From an uncultured Rhodospirillales bacterium (GTDB taxonomy: Bacteria; Pseudomonadota; Alphaproteobacteria; Rhodospirillales; Casp-alpha2): a stretch of DNA of 15,234 bases. Positions 6,763 through 14,489 of this stretch are shown piece after piece. Under the pieces are notes generated by a model. That model was not told the origin of the DNA and did no database searches. It saw nothing but the letters and a program-made list of their open reading frames with translations. A program made the position numbers and the translations under genes. How positions within the stretch are numbered: position 1 is the first letter of the stretch; the number at the start of each line of letters is the position of its first letter. Location of the stretch: positions 1-15,234 of the forward strand of contig CALJEW010000216.1 in assembly GCA_938074585.1 (NCBI GenBank), read 5' to 3'.

Positions 6763-7386
6763 ATGACCTTACGTTGCGTAAATCATTTGGCATTTATCAC
6801 TAACGATATTGTTAAGACCGTTCGGTTTTATCGGGATTTGCTGGGTATGCAATTAACCGCTGGTATTGGTCATGATGGGTATCGGCACTACTTTTTCCGG
6901 ATGGGCGACCAAGCATCCCACGTGGCGTTTTTTGAATATGAAGGCGCCCAACCGATGAACCCAAAATTTCCAGGCAATCGAACAACGGAACCCATTGGCT
7001 TTGATCATGTCTCGTTCACAGTCGATAGCCGTGAAGATTTATTTGCCCTTAAAGATACTTTGGAAGCCGCCGGACTTGATGTTCATGGAGCCGTTGATCA
7101 TGGTTTGTTTTGGTCGATCTATTTTTTCGACCCCAACGGCATTCCCTTAGAAGCGACATGGGAAATGATGGAAATAACTCAGTTCCCAGCAATTGAAGAT
7201 GATGATCCTTTGGACATTGCAGCGGAAGGGGCTGAGCCTCAGCAGGGCCATTGGCCAGAAGTTACAACCCCAACACCGCGCTCTCAAATGGTTGCAAAAT
7301 CAGGAAATGGGCTGCCCATGCGAGAGAGCTTTCTGAAACAAGGGGTTGCACGTTATAAGAACGATGCAGATATAACCGCCGCCTAA
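6763..7386 (+). CDS. VOC-fold (glyoxalase/extradiol dioxygenase superfamily) protein
   Basis: A 207-residue protein with a single glyoxalase/bleomycin resistance/dioxygenase (VOC) domain in residues 1-135. It starts NHLAFITNDI...FYRDLLGMQL and contains GFDHVSFTV and FFDPNGIPLEAT. Candidate metal ligands are His8, Glu58, His82 and Glu130, the usual His/Glu pattern of the fold, so a metal-dependent activity is likely. The acidic and Pro-rich tail after residue 140 is an extension beyond the minimal domain. The ATG has AGGGGG eight bases upstream. It is downstream of the flavin-reductase-like gene, 58 bp away, probably co-transcribed. Lyase, isomerase or dioxygenase activity cannot be distinguished from sequence. 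It is the last intact plus-strand gene before the decayed region. Confidence 0.88.
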   Translation: MTLRCVNHLAFITNDIVKTVRFYRDLLGMQLTAGIGHDGYRHYFFRMGDQASHVAFFEYEGAQPMNPKFPGNRTTEPIGFDHVSFTVDSREDLFALKDTLEAAGLDVHGAVDHGLFWSIYFFDPNGIPLEATWEMMEITQFPAIEDDDPLDIAAEGAEPQQGHWPEVTTPTPRSQMVAKSGNGLPMRESFLKQGVARYKNDADITAA

Positions 7387-7390
7387 ATAA

Positions 7391-7829
7391 ATGAAACCTA
7401 ATCAGTGTCACATCTCGTTCAACGCATTGCTTTCCCCACTGTTATTTGCCTATCCCCAACGTTAATCCCAAGCAACCATGCTGGTCTTTTTGATAAAGCG
7501 AAAGGTCTTATGGATATGCTGGAAAAGGATACCCAATGCTCAATTCCCCCCAACTTAAGTGGGGCGCTGAGTTCCAGCTAAATTTCCAACGGCTTAAGAG
7601 AAGCGCTGCGGGTTGGTTCAGAAATAGAGATTTTGCAAGTTAGCAAACAGGATGGGCATTTATCAGATCAAGTAATCAATATTCCCCAACAGAAAACCTA
7701 ACCGTTGTTCATAATACACTTCAAAAAATCAGCTTTGGGAACTTGACTTCTGATTTGGAAACGCGAATGAACAACTAACATTTTGAAGAAGTGTTCCCAA
7801 CTAATCAACCTGGATTAAAATCAATTTAA
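7391..7829 (+). pseudogene. Decayed DUF4197 gene
   Basis: No open frame survives, but pieces read as a DUF4197 protein, a family of small secreted or periplasmic proteins of unknown function. From about 7453 one frame gives FDKAKGLMDMLEKD, an in-frame TAA at about 7579, then GLREALRVGSEIEILQVSKQ and DGHLSDQVINIP, ending at 7701. Another frame continues with TVVHNTLQKISFGNLTSD and LETRMNN, a stop, and a final TAA at 7827-7829. The order GLKEAL..G / DG...IP / L....LE.R.N is that of the family. A hydrophobic leader may begin at the ATG at 7391 in a third frame. The family's C-terminal half is absent, so a deletion probably joined it to the next locus. The identification rests on pattern memory, not a search. 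Confidence 0.55.
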
Positions 7830-7843
7830 ATCCAACATCCCCA

Positions 7844-9165
7844 TTGGATAAAGCAATAAAGGCCATGCGTACGGGTAACGGTTACGCCGCCCAAGGCAAT
7901 GATGCAGTCGCAATACCCTATTATCAACAGGCAGTAAAATTAGCCCCTGATTTTGCGGATGCTTGGGCTAACCGAGGGTTGGCAGAAGCACGCCTTAGGT
8001 TAAATAAAGCAGCTCGAACGTCGCTCATGCGGGCAGCGGAACTAATGCAAGAGAACCCAAACGCCTATAACAAAATTAGCAATCAGGTATTTACGCTTTT
8101 GGAATTAGAAAATACCGCTATGTGTTATCTGTCGGTAACAAAAGCCGACCCTCTTTTCAGCAATGCTTGTAATAATTTGGGTAATACAAACCTGCAACTT
8201 TTGAAATCTGACGATGCCATTACTGCCTACGAGCGTGCAATTGCAATCGATCCTAATCACGCAGATGCCCGGAACGGCTATGCTCAAGCACTTTTAATAA
8301 ATGGCAATTTCAAGAGAGGATGGGCGGCTTATGAAGCCCGCTTTGATGCCCCAAACGCCCCATCTCGGCGCACGTTTTCATCGCCCCAATGGTCGGGCCA
8401 AAATTTAGATGGAAAATCAATTTTGCTATATGCGGAACAAGGCATTGGCGACACCATCCAGTTTTTGCGCTTCACCAAACAGGTCAAGAACAAGAACACT
8501 CAGGTCATTATCGAGTGCCAAAAAAATCATCCGTAACTTGGTTGCACTGAGCCCAAACGTTGATCATGCCATCACCCTGATGATGAGCCACCCCAAACTG
8601 ATTTCCATGCCCCCCTTATGTCTTTGCCGTATCTATTGGGGCTAACCGATTCGCTATGTCTCCAGTCACCACCTTATATTAAAATCGAAAATTCTGAAAA
8701 GAAAAAGCCCCCAAACCAAGTATTGGACTTGTTTGGGCAGGCAATCCAGATCACATCAATGATGCGAATAGATCCATCCCCCTTATTAAATTTTCCCCAA
8801 TATTGGAGTGTCCTGAGTTTAACTTTGTTAGTTTACAAGTTGGGCCTGCGCGGTTCCAAATACAGAATACGCCTGACTTGACTGATTTAGGGCAGCATTT
8901 CAATTCATTTACTGATTCTGCAAAAACGGTAACAAAACTAGATTTATTGATCACTGCAGATACCGCCATTGCCCATTTAGCTGGTGCTATGGGGTGCCCG
9001 TGTTGGGTTTTGATCCCCCACGTTCCAGATTGGCGGTGGATGTATGAACGAACCGACACGCTATGGTATTCAAGCCTGCGTCTGTTCCGGCAATCCCAAA
9101 GAAGCAATTGGGATACCGTAATCACCGATGTATCGGCTGTGTTGGATACGCTATATAAAAGGTAA
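7844..9165 (+). pseudogene. Frameshifted TPR protein with heptosyltransferase-like C-terminus
   Basis: Coding similarity runs through the whole interval but needs three frame changes. Frame 1 (7844-about 8520) encodes TPR repeats (ADAWANRGLAEARL, NACNNLGNTNLQLLKSDDAI, ADARNGYAQAL) then AEQGIGDTIQFLRF. After a shift near 8520 comes IIRNLVALSPNVDHAI. Another shift near 8612 gives MSLPYLLGLTDSL. A third near 8721 gives IGLVWAGNPDHINDANRSIP, VSLQVGP, ITADTAIAHLAGAMG, PHVPDWRWMYERTDTLWY and LRLFRQ to the stop at 9165. Intact relatives are TPR proteins with a glycosyltransferase-9-like domain of unknown target, often near motility or surface glycan genes. The 5' end has only a TTG and an in-frame stop at 7802, so it may also be truncated there. 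Confidence 0.85.
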
Positions 9166-9215
9166 GTTCATTTTTTCTACGCCAATGCGACCTGCGTGTT
9201 ATAGTTCGATTATCA

Positions 9216-9417
9216 TTGATTCATACGAAATTACATAACATAACATCCTGGAAAAAATCCTGTATTATTGCTTTGGCCCTTATCCTTTCTGCTGGGCTAG
9301 GCGTTTTCTCGCCTGAAGTTAAAAGCAAAGAATGGTGTGAAGATATTAAAAAAGAAAGACAAAGGCGAATGGGCCAGAACTGACGCAACGGATTTTGCGA
9401 AAAGCTGCCTTCTATAA
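9216..9417 (+). pseudogene. DUF3012-type small exported protein, frameshifted
   Basis: A hydrophobic segment CIIALALILSAGLGVF leads into SPEVKSKEWCEDIKK in one frame. KGEWARTDATDFAKSCLL and a stop follow in another, so one frameshift lies in the A-rich run around 9348-9362. SPEV.S..WC.D...K.KG.W...AT.(Y/F)AK.C is the signature of DUF3012, normally a short lipoprotein of unknown function. The residue expected to be the lipidated cysteine just before SPEV is Phe here, so even a repaired frame would not make a standard lipoprotein. The start is unclear; the TTG at 9216 is the best in-frame candidate. Confidence 0.6.
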
Positions 9418-9433
9418 AAAATTTAAAGTCCTA

Positions 9434-9469
9434 AAAAGCGCCTTGGTTACTCCCTTTGGGCTTTTTTTA
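9434..9469 (+). terminator. Terminator-like hairpin after the DUF3012 remnant
   Basis: AAAAAGCGCC and GGGCTTTTTTT form an imperfect stem with one bulged base around a ~14-base loop, followed by a T-run on the plus strand. It lies between the decayed genes and the intact gene at 9535, a suitable position for a Rho-independent terminator. Confidence 0.45.
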
Positions 9470-9534
9470 CACCTATTGTCCTGCCATCATAGGATTTAAA
9501 ATTTGCACTTACTTAAAAAATTAAAGGTTAGCCA

Positions 9535-10506
9535 ATGAACGAAGCGCCACCAATCGACCCCGCCCAACAACCAGATACCGATGCTGTTTCTTTCGATTTA
9601 AAGCATGCCCTATCTTCAATTGTATCCGTGCAAAGTAAAATCCCTGAAAATGGCTTTACCGCCCAAACGTTAGGTACGGAACGAGCAGGGCATGGTATTG
9701 TTATTGGCGATCGGGGGCTGATTCTGACCATTGGTTATTTAACCGTCGAAGCTGAAACCATTTGGCTGGTCGATCATACCGGCGCTGCGGTTGCCGGGCA
9801 CGTTCGGGGTTATGACCAAGAAACCGGCTTTGGCTTGATCCAAGCAATGGGTACATTGAATGCACCAATAATGGAATTGGGAAAATCGTCTGACTTGAGC
9901 ATTGGCGATGACGTTATTTTGGCCGGTCATGGTGGCCAATCGGGTGCTATCAATGCCCGAGTTGCCGCAAAACAGGAATTTACCGGCTATTGGGAATACT
10001 TGCTAAGTGAAGCTATTTTAACTACGCCTCCTCACCCCTTTTGGGGCGGCAGCGCTTTGATTACTGAGACGGGAAAACTCGGTGGTATTGGCTCTTTATT
10101 CGTTCAGCAAAATGATGTTGATGGATTGCCATTTGATGGCAACATGGTTGTCCCCATCGATTTATTACCACCCATACTGGATGATTTAATGACCTATGGC
10201 CGGGTCAATAAATATGCCCGCCCTTGGCTAGGGATTCTAACGGCTGAAGTATCGAAAAACTTAGTCATTGCAGGCGTCGTTGGTAATGGACCGGGTCAAC
10301 ATGCGGGGCTCGAAGTTGGCGACATTTTGCATGCCATTGACGGACGGCCGATTGAGGATTTAGCAACGTTCTATAGGGAGCTTTGGGGGCTTGGTGATGC
10401 TGGAGTGATTGTGATGTTGACCATTTACCGTGATGACAAAGTTTTTGAAGCCAGCGTTCAGTCGGGTGACCGAGACACGTTCATGGTCAAACCCAGCTTC
10501 CATTAA
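9535..10506 (+). CDS. S1C/HtrA-like trypsin-fold protein with PDZ domain, catalytic triad absent
   Basis: A 323-residue protein with an HtrA-like double beta-barrel (about 45-215) and a C-terminal PDZ domain (about 231-305: PWLGI, then GPGQHAGLEVGDILHAIDGRPI). Aligned by eye on DegP, the catalytic His position is Tyr68 (LTIGYLT for TNNHVV), the Asp position is Gly98 (TGFGLIQ for SDIALIQ) and the nucleophile Ser position is Trp170 (PFWGGSALI for GNSGGALV). All three residues are lost, although the fold motifs and frame are clean. There is no signal peptide, so the protein is probably cytoplasmic, unlike periplasmic HtrA. Alphaproteobacterial relatives with this same pattern exist to my recollection, so this looks like a conserved non-proteolytic branch, perhaps a peptide-binding scaffold. 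AAAGG sits 7 bases before the ATG; alkB follows 8 bp downstream. Confidence 0.85.
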   Translation: MNEAPPIDPAQQPDTDAVSFDLKHALSSIVSVQSKIPENGFTAQTLGTERAGHGIVIGDRGLILTIGYLTVEAETIWLVDHTGAAVAGHVRGYDQETGFGLIQAMGTLNAPIMELGKSSDLSIGDDVILAGHGGQSGAINARVAAKQEFTGYWEYLLSEAILTTPPHPFWGGSALITETGKLGGIGSLFVQQNDVDGLPFDGNMVVPIDLLPPILDDLMTYGRVNKYARPWLGILTAEVSKNLVIAGVVGNGPGQHAGLEVGDILHAIDGRPIEDLATFYRELWGLGDAGVIVMLTIYRDDKVFEASVQSGDRDTFMVKPSFH

Positions 10507-10514
10507 TTTTAACC

Positions 10515-11117
10515 ATGCTAAAAACACCAACATCAATTCCAATTGAAGGCGGGGATTTATTTCTTTTTGAAAATGTTCTACCGCCTGATAAAAGCGCAGC
10601 TACGTTCAACCAGTTGATCACTGATGTTGATTGGCAAAAAGAGACTTTATTTCTATTTGGGCGGCACATTCAAGTGCCCCGCTTGACCGCATGGTATGGT
10701 GATGCGGCCTACACCTATTCAGGTGTAAGGCATGAACCCAGAAACTGGGTATCCATTTTAAACGCGTTACGGGATTTAGTTCAAAACAAAACGAATAAAC
10801 CCTTTAATTCCGTTCTACTGAATCACTACCGAAGTGGCAGCGATAGCATGTCTTGGCATAGTGATAATGAACCAGAGCTTGGTTTAAACCCGACCATTGC
10901 ATCACTGAGTTTTGGTGGGACCCGGCGGTTTCGATTTCGCAATACATCAGATAAAAAACAAACCCTATCAATTAATTTATCAGATGCCAGCTTGTTGGTC
11001 ATGGCGGGCCCGCTTCAGCACAATTGGCAACACGCTTTACCAAAAACAAAAAAAATAGTCGCTCCTAGGATCAACCTAACTTTTCGTCATATCAAAACCC
11101 TAGGGTCTACACTCTAA
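10515..11117 (+). CDS. alkB: AlkB-like 2-oxoglutarate/Fe(II) dioxygenase
   Basis: A 200-residue dioxygenase of the AlkB/ALKBH2-3 type, which repairs 1-methyladenine and 3-methylcytosine in nucleic acid by oxidative demethylation. Iron ligands are His115 and Asp117 (SWHSDNE) and His173 (NWQHALPK). The 2-oxoglutarate-binding Asn103/Tyr105 (LLNHYRSG) and Arg185/Arg191 (RINLTFR) are present. FGGTRRFRFR, typical of the family, follows the HxD motif. Full length for the short ALKBH2/3-like bacterial branch. It starts 8 bp after the stop of the protease-like gene with no strong ribosome site of its own, suggesting translational coupling. Its stop overlaps the stop of the convergent MlrC gene by 4 bp. 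The symbol is given for the family; orthology to E. coli alkB is not claimed. Confidence 0.92.
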   Translation: MLKTPTSIPIEGGDLFLFENVLPPDKSAATFNQLITDVDWQKETLFLFGRHIQVPRLTAWYGDAAYTYSGVRHEPRNWVSILNALRDLVQNKTNKPFNSVLLNHYRSGSDSMSWHSDNEPELGLNPTIASLSFGGTRRFRFRNTSDKKQTLSINLSDASLLVMAGPLQHNWQHALPKTKKIVAPRINLTFRHIKTLGSTL

Positions 11118-12601
11118 TTTAAATCTAGAGGGAAAACTGGGCGGCGAAGTTTTGTATAGGTTAGCTCTTTATAATTTCTGGACGTTAATCCACCGCCGCT
11201 ATCAACAACAATCACTTCCGATGCAATCGGTGCATAAGCTGCTCTGAAGTGGTGTGCAGATTTAACCGCTAAGACATCTTTTTCACTCGGATTGATATTG
11301 GCGTGCTCGAAAAAGTTAGTGTCGTAGTTTTGGAAGCGACCACTGGCCATAACAATATCAATGCCGCCGACCCGAATCACAACCGTTGGCCCCATTTGGA
11401 TTTCCGTTCCGGCCATCATTGGGCCTTTGAGTTTCAACGAGCCATCCGTTATAGCAACGACACGACCCGTAACGGGAATAGGAGCGCCATATTTAGGATC
11501 AATTTTGCCACCAATAGCGACCACTACATGGGCCCCTAACCCCTGTCTCACGCAAGTCTGAACCGCAACGGGATCATAGAGCGTGCCAAAGGCTGCATTT
11601 TGCAAGTCCGCATCAATCATTGCTTTTAACAAACGCGTGCCGTCGCCATAAGCGCCGCCACCCGGGTTATCGGCAAAATCTGCTAAAACAATAGGGGCTG
11701 GGCGTTTATCCACCACCAAAACCCGTTCCATTGCTTCTTCAATCGATATAGGGGCAATCGTAATCCGGTGGCGACTTTGCCAGACTTCCTCAATCAGTTT
11801 ATCTGCCAACTCTTGAAATTCGGGCGCATTCCCATCCCCGACCACAACACAGGCCGGGCCCGTGTCATGAATATCAACCCAAGGGAATCCGCACGCAATG
11901 TTGCTTGACAACACACCGGGCACTGAATGGGTTCCAGTTTTTGCACTTAGCAAAACTTCCGTCATAGGGCCGGGTGTCGTTGTTCGCCCATGATCCAGTC
12001 CATCCATCATTTGAGCCCGCGCCATAACCGTTTTAGGTTTAATTTCGCCGTTCAAAGTTCGTTGCATCAACTGCGCAGCTTCATTGGCAATTTCGTACTG
12101 ATCGATATGCGGGTACGTTCGATAGATCACAATAATATCGGCCAAGGCAGTCATTTGGTCGGTGATATTAGCATGTAAGTCTAGGGTCATTGCGATCGGC
12201 ACATCCGGGCCAATGACATGCCTGATCCGGTGCAACAACTCGCCTTCCCCATCGTCGACGTGGCTACACACCATAGCCCCATGCAGGGCCAAACAAATGC
12301 CATCAAACGGGCCTTGATCTGAAATACTATCCAATATGACGTTCGAAATATGCTCAAAAACATCTTCCGTTACTTTGCCAGATGGGGTTGCATTGGCATA
12401 AACAGGAAACACACCTTGCCAATCGAAACGTTCACAAGCATCAATAAAGGCGGCAATTTCAGTCTTTGTCCGACGCATTTTGGTTGTCACTTCATCGCCA
12501 TAATAAAGCGTTCGAGCTTTATAGGAATCAAGTGTCGTCGGCAACTGACTAAACGTGTTGGTTTCGTGTTTAAATCCAGCAATCAAAACACGCTTTTGCA
12601 T
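11114..12601 (-). CDS. M81-family metallopeptidase, MlrC-like
   Basis: A 495-residue protein of the MlrC (microcystinase C)/M81 family: zinc hydrolases that, in the best known case, cleave linear microcystin products, and whose many relatives act on small peptides or amides of unknown identity. The N-terminal domain (about 1-295) contains the family start GFKHETNTFS, LALHGAM (His107), the zinc pair Asp141-x-His143 in TLDLHANIT, and His165 in TYPHID. The C-terminal domain (about 305-480) has LADFADNPGGGAYGDGT and VKSAHHFRAAY. AAAGG lies eight bases before the ATG. It follows the amidase gene by 4 bp on the same strand, so both enzymes are made together and probably act in sequence on an amide or peptide-like compound. 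No signal peptide, so cytosolic. The true substrate is unknown; a microcystin role should not be assumed. Confidence 0.92.
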   Translation of the reverse strand: MQKRVLIAGFKHETNTFSQLPTTLDSYKARTLYYGDEVTTKMRRTKTEIAAFIDACERFDWQGVFPVYANATPSGKVTEDVFEHISNVILDSISDQGPFDGICLALHGAMVCSHVDDGEGELLHRIRHVIGPDVPIAMTLDLHANITDQMTALADIIVIYRTYPHIDQYEIANEAAQLMQRTLNGEIKPKTVMARAQMMDGLDHGRTTTPGPMTEVLLSAKTGTHSVPGVLSSNIACGFPWVDIHDTGPACVVVGDGNAPEFQELADKLIEEVWQSRHRITIAPISIEEAMERVLVVDKRPAPIVLADFADNPGGGAYGDGTRLLKAMIDADLQNAAFGTLYDPVAVQTCVRQGLGAHVVVAIGGKIDPKYGAPIPVTGRVVAITDGSLKLKGPMMAGTEIQMGPTVVIRVGGIDIVMASGRFQNYDTNFFEHANINPSEKDVLAVKSAHHFRAAYAPIASEVIVVDSGGGLTSRNYKELTYTKLRRPVFPLDLN

Positions 12602-12605
12602 CTTG

Positions 12606-14036
12606 TTAGCCTTTCAGCGCATCTAGATTTGGCTTTGGACGTACCAAGTCAGGATTATTTGCCAAATAACGTTCCAATGAATAGGCGGCTTGCAGAACAA
12701 ATCGGTCAGAACCGTTTGGGCCAGCGATCTGAATACCAAACGGCATGCCTTTATGATCGACACCCAAAGGCAATGAAACAATGGCAGGCGTCGCCATTGT
12801 CAAACCATACGCCAAAGCCAGCCAGCGCATGTACGTTGGCATTTTTTCGCCATTGATTTCACTTGCATACCATTGCTGGTGTGGGAACGGTGATACAGAT
12901 GCAGTTGGGCAAATGATTAAATCTACTTCGTCGAACACATCCATAACATTGTTATAAATTTTCGCTTGTTCCGCATTCGCCCATGCCACATCAGCGGCGC
13001 TATATTCAAGCCCCCGGGTTACGTTATCTATAACGTTTGGGTTCAATTGATCCCGGTGGTTCTTTACTCGCTCCCCATGATCACTAATGAAATTAATTCC
13101 GCGTGTAATCTCAAACGCGTCATGAACATTGCACAAATCTGGGTCACGATCTTCGGCCATACCAAACACACCACGGAAGCTATTTGTTTTATCAACAAAA
13201 ACTTTGCGAATGTCATTGTCTACAGGGGCGCAACCCAAATCTGTTGAAATGGCAACCTGTAAAGAACCTAAATCGATTTCAGTTACTGGATTGAGCAGCT
13301 CTGTATCCATAGACTTTGAAAACGGATCGCGTATATCGGTGCTTGTTTGGGCCGAAAGCATTAAGGATACATCAGCAACTGTTCGTCCCATGCCACCTTG
13401 AACTGAATACGGACTTAAACCTACGGTTCGTTTGGGCACTGGAACAACGCCCGGCGATGGACGGAAACCAACAACGCCACAATATCCAGCGGGCGTGCGC
13501 AAGCTTCCGCCGTAATCAGAACCACTGGCTAATGAAACCATACCCGTTGCCAATGCAGCCGCGGAACCACCTGATGATCCAGCCGGAGTAAGATCCGTAT
13601 TAAACGGATTTCCCGTTGCCCCATAAACGGTGTTGCGGGTATTAGCACCAGCGCCAAATTCAGGAGTGTTTGTTTTTGCCAAAATTATAGCGCCTTCTTC
13701 ACGGACGTTTTCAACAGACAAATCATCAGTTTCAGGAACGTAGTTTTCATATAACATCGATCCATAAGTTGTTCGCAAACCGGCTGTTGCTTCCAAATCT
13801 TTAATTCCGACTGGAAGCCCGTGAAGCAGACCTAGATCTTCGCCATCCATAACCGCTTGTTCAGCAAACTTGGCCTCAGCGCGGGCGTTATCAACGTCCA
13901 TAGCAACAATTGCATTTACTCGGCCATTAACGTCTTCGATCCGCTTCAACGTGCTTTCTAAAAGCTCGACAGGTGAAATTTCTTTGGTCCCAATACGCCG
14001 GCGCTGTTCAACAGCATCCATATCACATAATGACAT
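12606..14036 (-). CDS. Amidase-signature family hydrolase
   Basis: A 476-residue amidase-signature enzyme, hydrolysing a carboxamide or related C-N bond. The Ser-cisSer-Lys triad is complete: Lys79 (VGIKD), Ser154 (PAGSSGGSAAAL) and nucleophile Ser178 (SDYGGSLRTPA). Length fits the family, and the C-terminal segment with LPLGVDHKGMPFGIQIAGP is typical. The ATG has AAGGAAG about ten bases upstream. The gene lies between a decayed tautomerase gene (27 bp upstream) and the MlrC-like gene (4 bp downstream), so it was part of a larger peptide/amide uptake and breakdown operon whose transporter is now destroyed. It could be a GatA relative by sequence, but no gatB or gatC is adjacent, so a catabolic amidase is more likely. 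No signal peptide; cytosolic. Confidence 0.93.
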   Translation of the reverse strand: MSLCDMDAVEQRRRIGTKEISPVELLESTLKRIEDVNGRVNAIVAMDVDNARAEAKFAEQAVMDGEDLGLLHGLPVGIKDLEATAGLRTTYGSMLYENYVPETDDLSVENVREEGAIILAKTNTPEFGAGANTRNTVYGATGNPFNTDLTPAGSSGGSAAALATGMVSLASGSDYGGSLRTPAGYCGVVGFRPSPGVVPVPKRTVGLSPYSVQGGMGRTVADVSLMLSAQTSTDIRDPFSKSMDTELLNPVTEIDLGSLQVAISTDLGCAPVDNDIRKVFVDKTNSFRGVFGMAEDRDPDLCNVHDAFEITRGINFISDHGERVKNHRDQLNPNVIDNVTRGLEYSAADVAWANAEQAKIYNNVMDVFDEVDLIICPTASVSPFPHQQWYASEINGEKMPTYMRWLALAYGLTMATPAIVSLPLGVDHKGMPFGIQIAGPNGSDRFVLQAAYSLERYLANNPDLVRPKPNLDALKG

Positions 14037-14062
14037 TTTTTTATTACTTCCTTAGGTCATGG

Positions 14063-14256
14063 TTAATTGGGTAATTTGACAGCATATAACTCGCCGCCAG
14101 CTGCCCAGTTTTCATTCTTAATTTCGTCAATAATAACATTTACGGATGCTTCACCAGCTCCGGCAACACCGACCATTCTGCGTTTAAAGCCTTAATCAGC
14201 TCCCACTTTTTTTCAACTGTACTACCTTCAAACATTTCAATCCTAATGATCGACAT
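14063..14256 (-). pseudogene. 4-oxalocrotonate tautomerase-like gene, frameshifted and lacking Pro1
   Basis: AAAGGACC sits shortly before an ATG at 14256. The first frame reads MSIIRIEMFEGSTVEKKWEL then IKALNA. A shift of frame near the middle gives VGVAGAGEASVNVIIDEIKN then ENWAAGGELY and a stop at 14063. The pattern (IRIEMFEG.T...K.EL, V.V.IDE....NWA.GG.LY) and the ~64-codon size match the 4-OT family. Codon 2, which must encode the catalytic N-terminal proline, is TCG (Ser), one transition from CCG. So both a frameshift and an active-site loss are present. It starts 11 bp after the ABC-ATPase fragment and precedes the amidase gene, all on the same strand. Confidence 0.75.
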
Positions 14257-14267
14257 AACTTGGTCCT

Positions 14268-14489
14268 TTATTCATGTAATTGACATTCAACTACACCCGA
14301 ACCAGTAAGAACAGGCGTTGGTCGAATATGCTCACATTTATCCAACTTTTTGACACACCTAGAATGAAAAGTACAACCCCCCGGTGGATTAATTGGATTG
14401 GGATATTACGCACCCAGATGAGCGTTTGGCAATCCTAATGCAGTATCTGGCGTAAGAATGGAATTCAATAAAGCCTGCGTATAGCAATG
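14268..14489 (-). pseudogene. C-terminal remnant of an oligopeptide ABC transporter ATPase (DppF/OppF type)
   Basis: From the apparent junction at 14489 the minus strand reads HCYTQALLNSILTPDTALGL then PNAHLGA, a stop codon, and YPNPINPPGGCTFHSRCVKK followed by a C-terminal CEHIRPTPVLTGSGVVECQL tail. This is the characteristic C-terminus of peptide/nickel ABC ATPases (HPYTQALL, then PSPINPPSGCRFHPRC). The Walker A, signature and Walker B regions are missing, so the fragment cannot be functional. It directly abuts the substrate-binding-protein remnant. Confidence 0.8.

Noticed and set aside
8751..9125. 124-codon minus-strand frame
   Set aside because: Antisense to the well-matched C-terminal part of the TPR/heptosyltransferase-like pseudogene.
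7391..9470. Novel cluster of small genes in place of pseudogenes
   Set aside because: Several short open frames occur here, but concatenating the frames reproduces known families (DUF4197, TPR with glycosyltransferase-like domain, DUF3012), which is a simpler explanation.
11114..12601. Calling this gene mlrC with a microcystin-degrading function
   Set aside because: The family is broad and the mlrA, mlrB and mlrD genes are not adjacent; only the family assignment is supported.
12350..12856. 168-codon open frame on the plus strand
   Set aside because: It lies antisense across the junction of the MlrC and amidase genes, both of which have full family motifs; its translation shows no recognisable domain or ribosome site.
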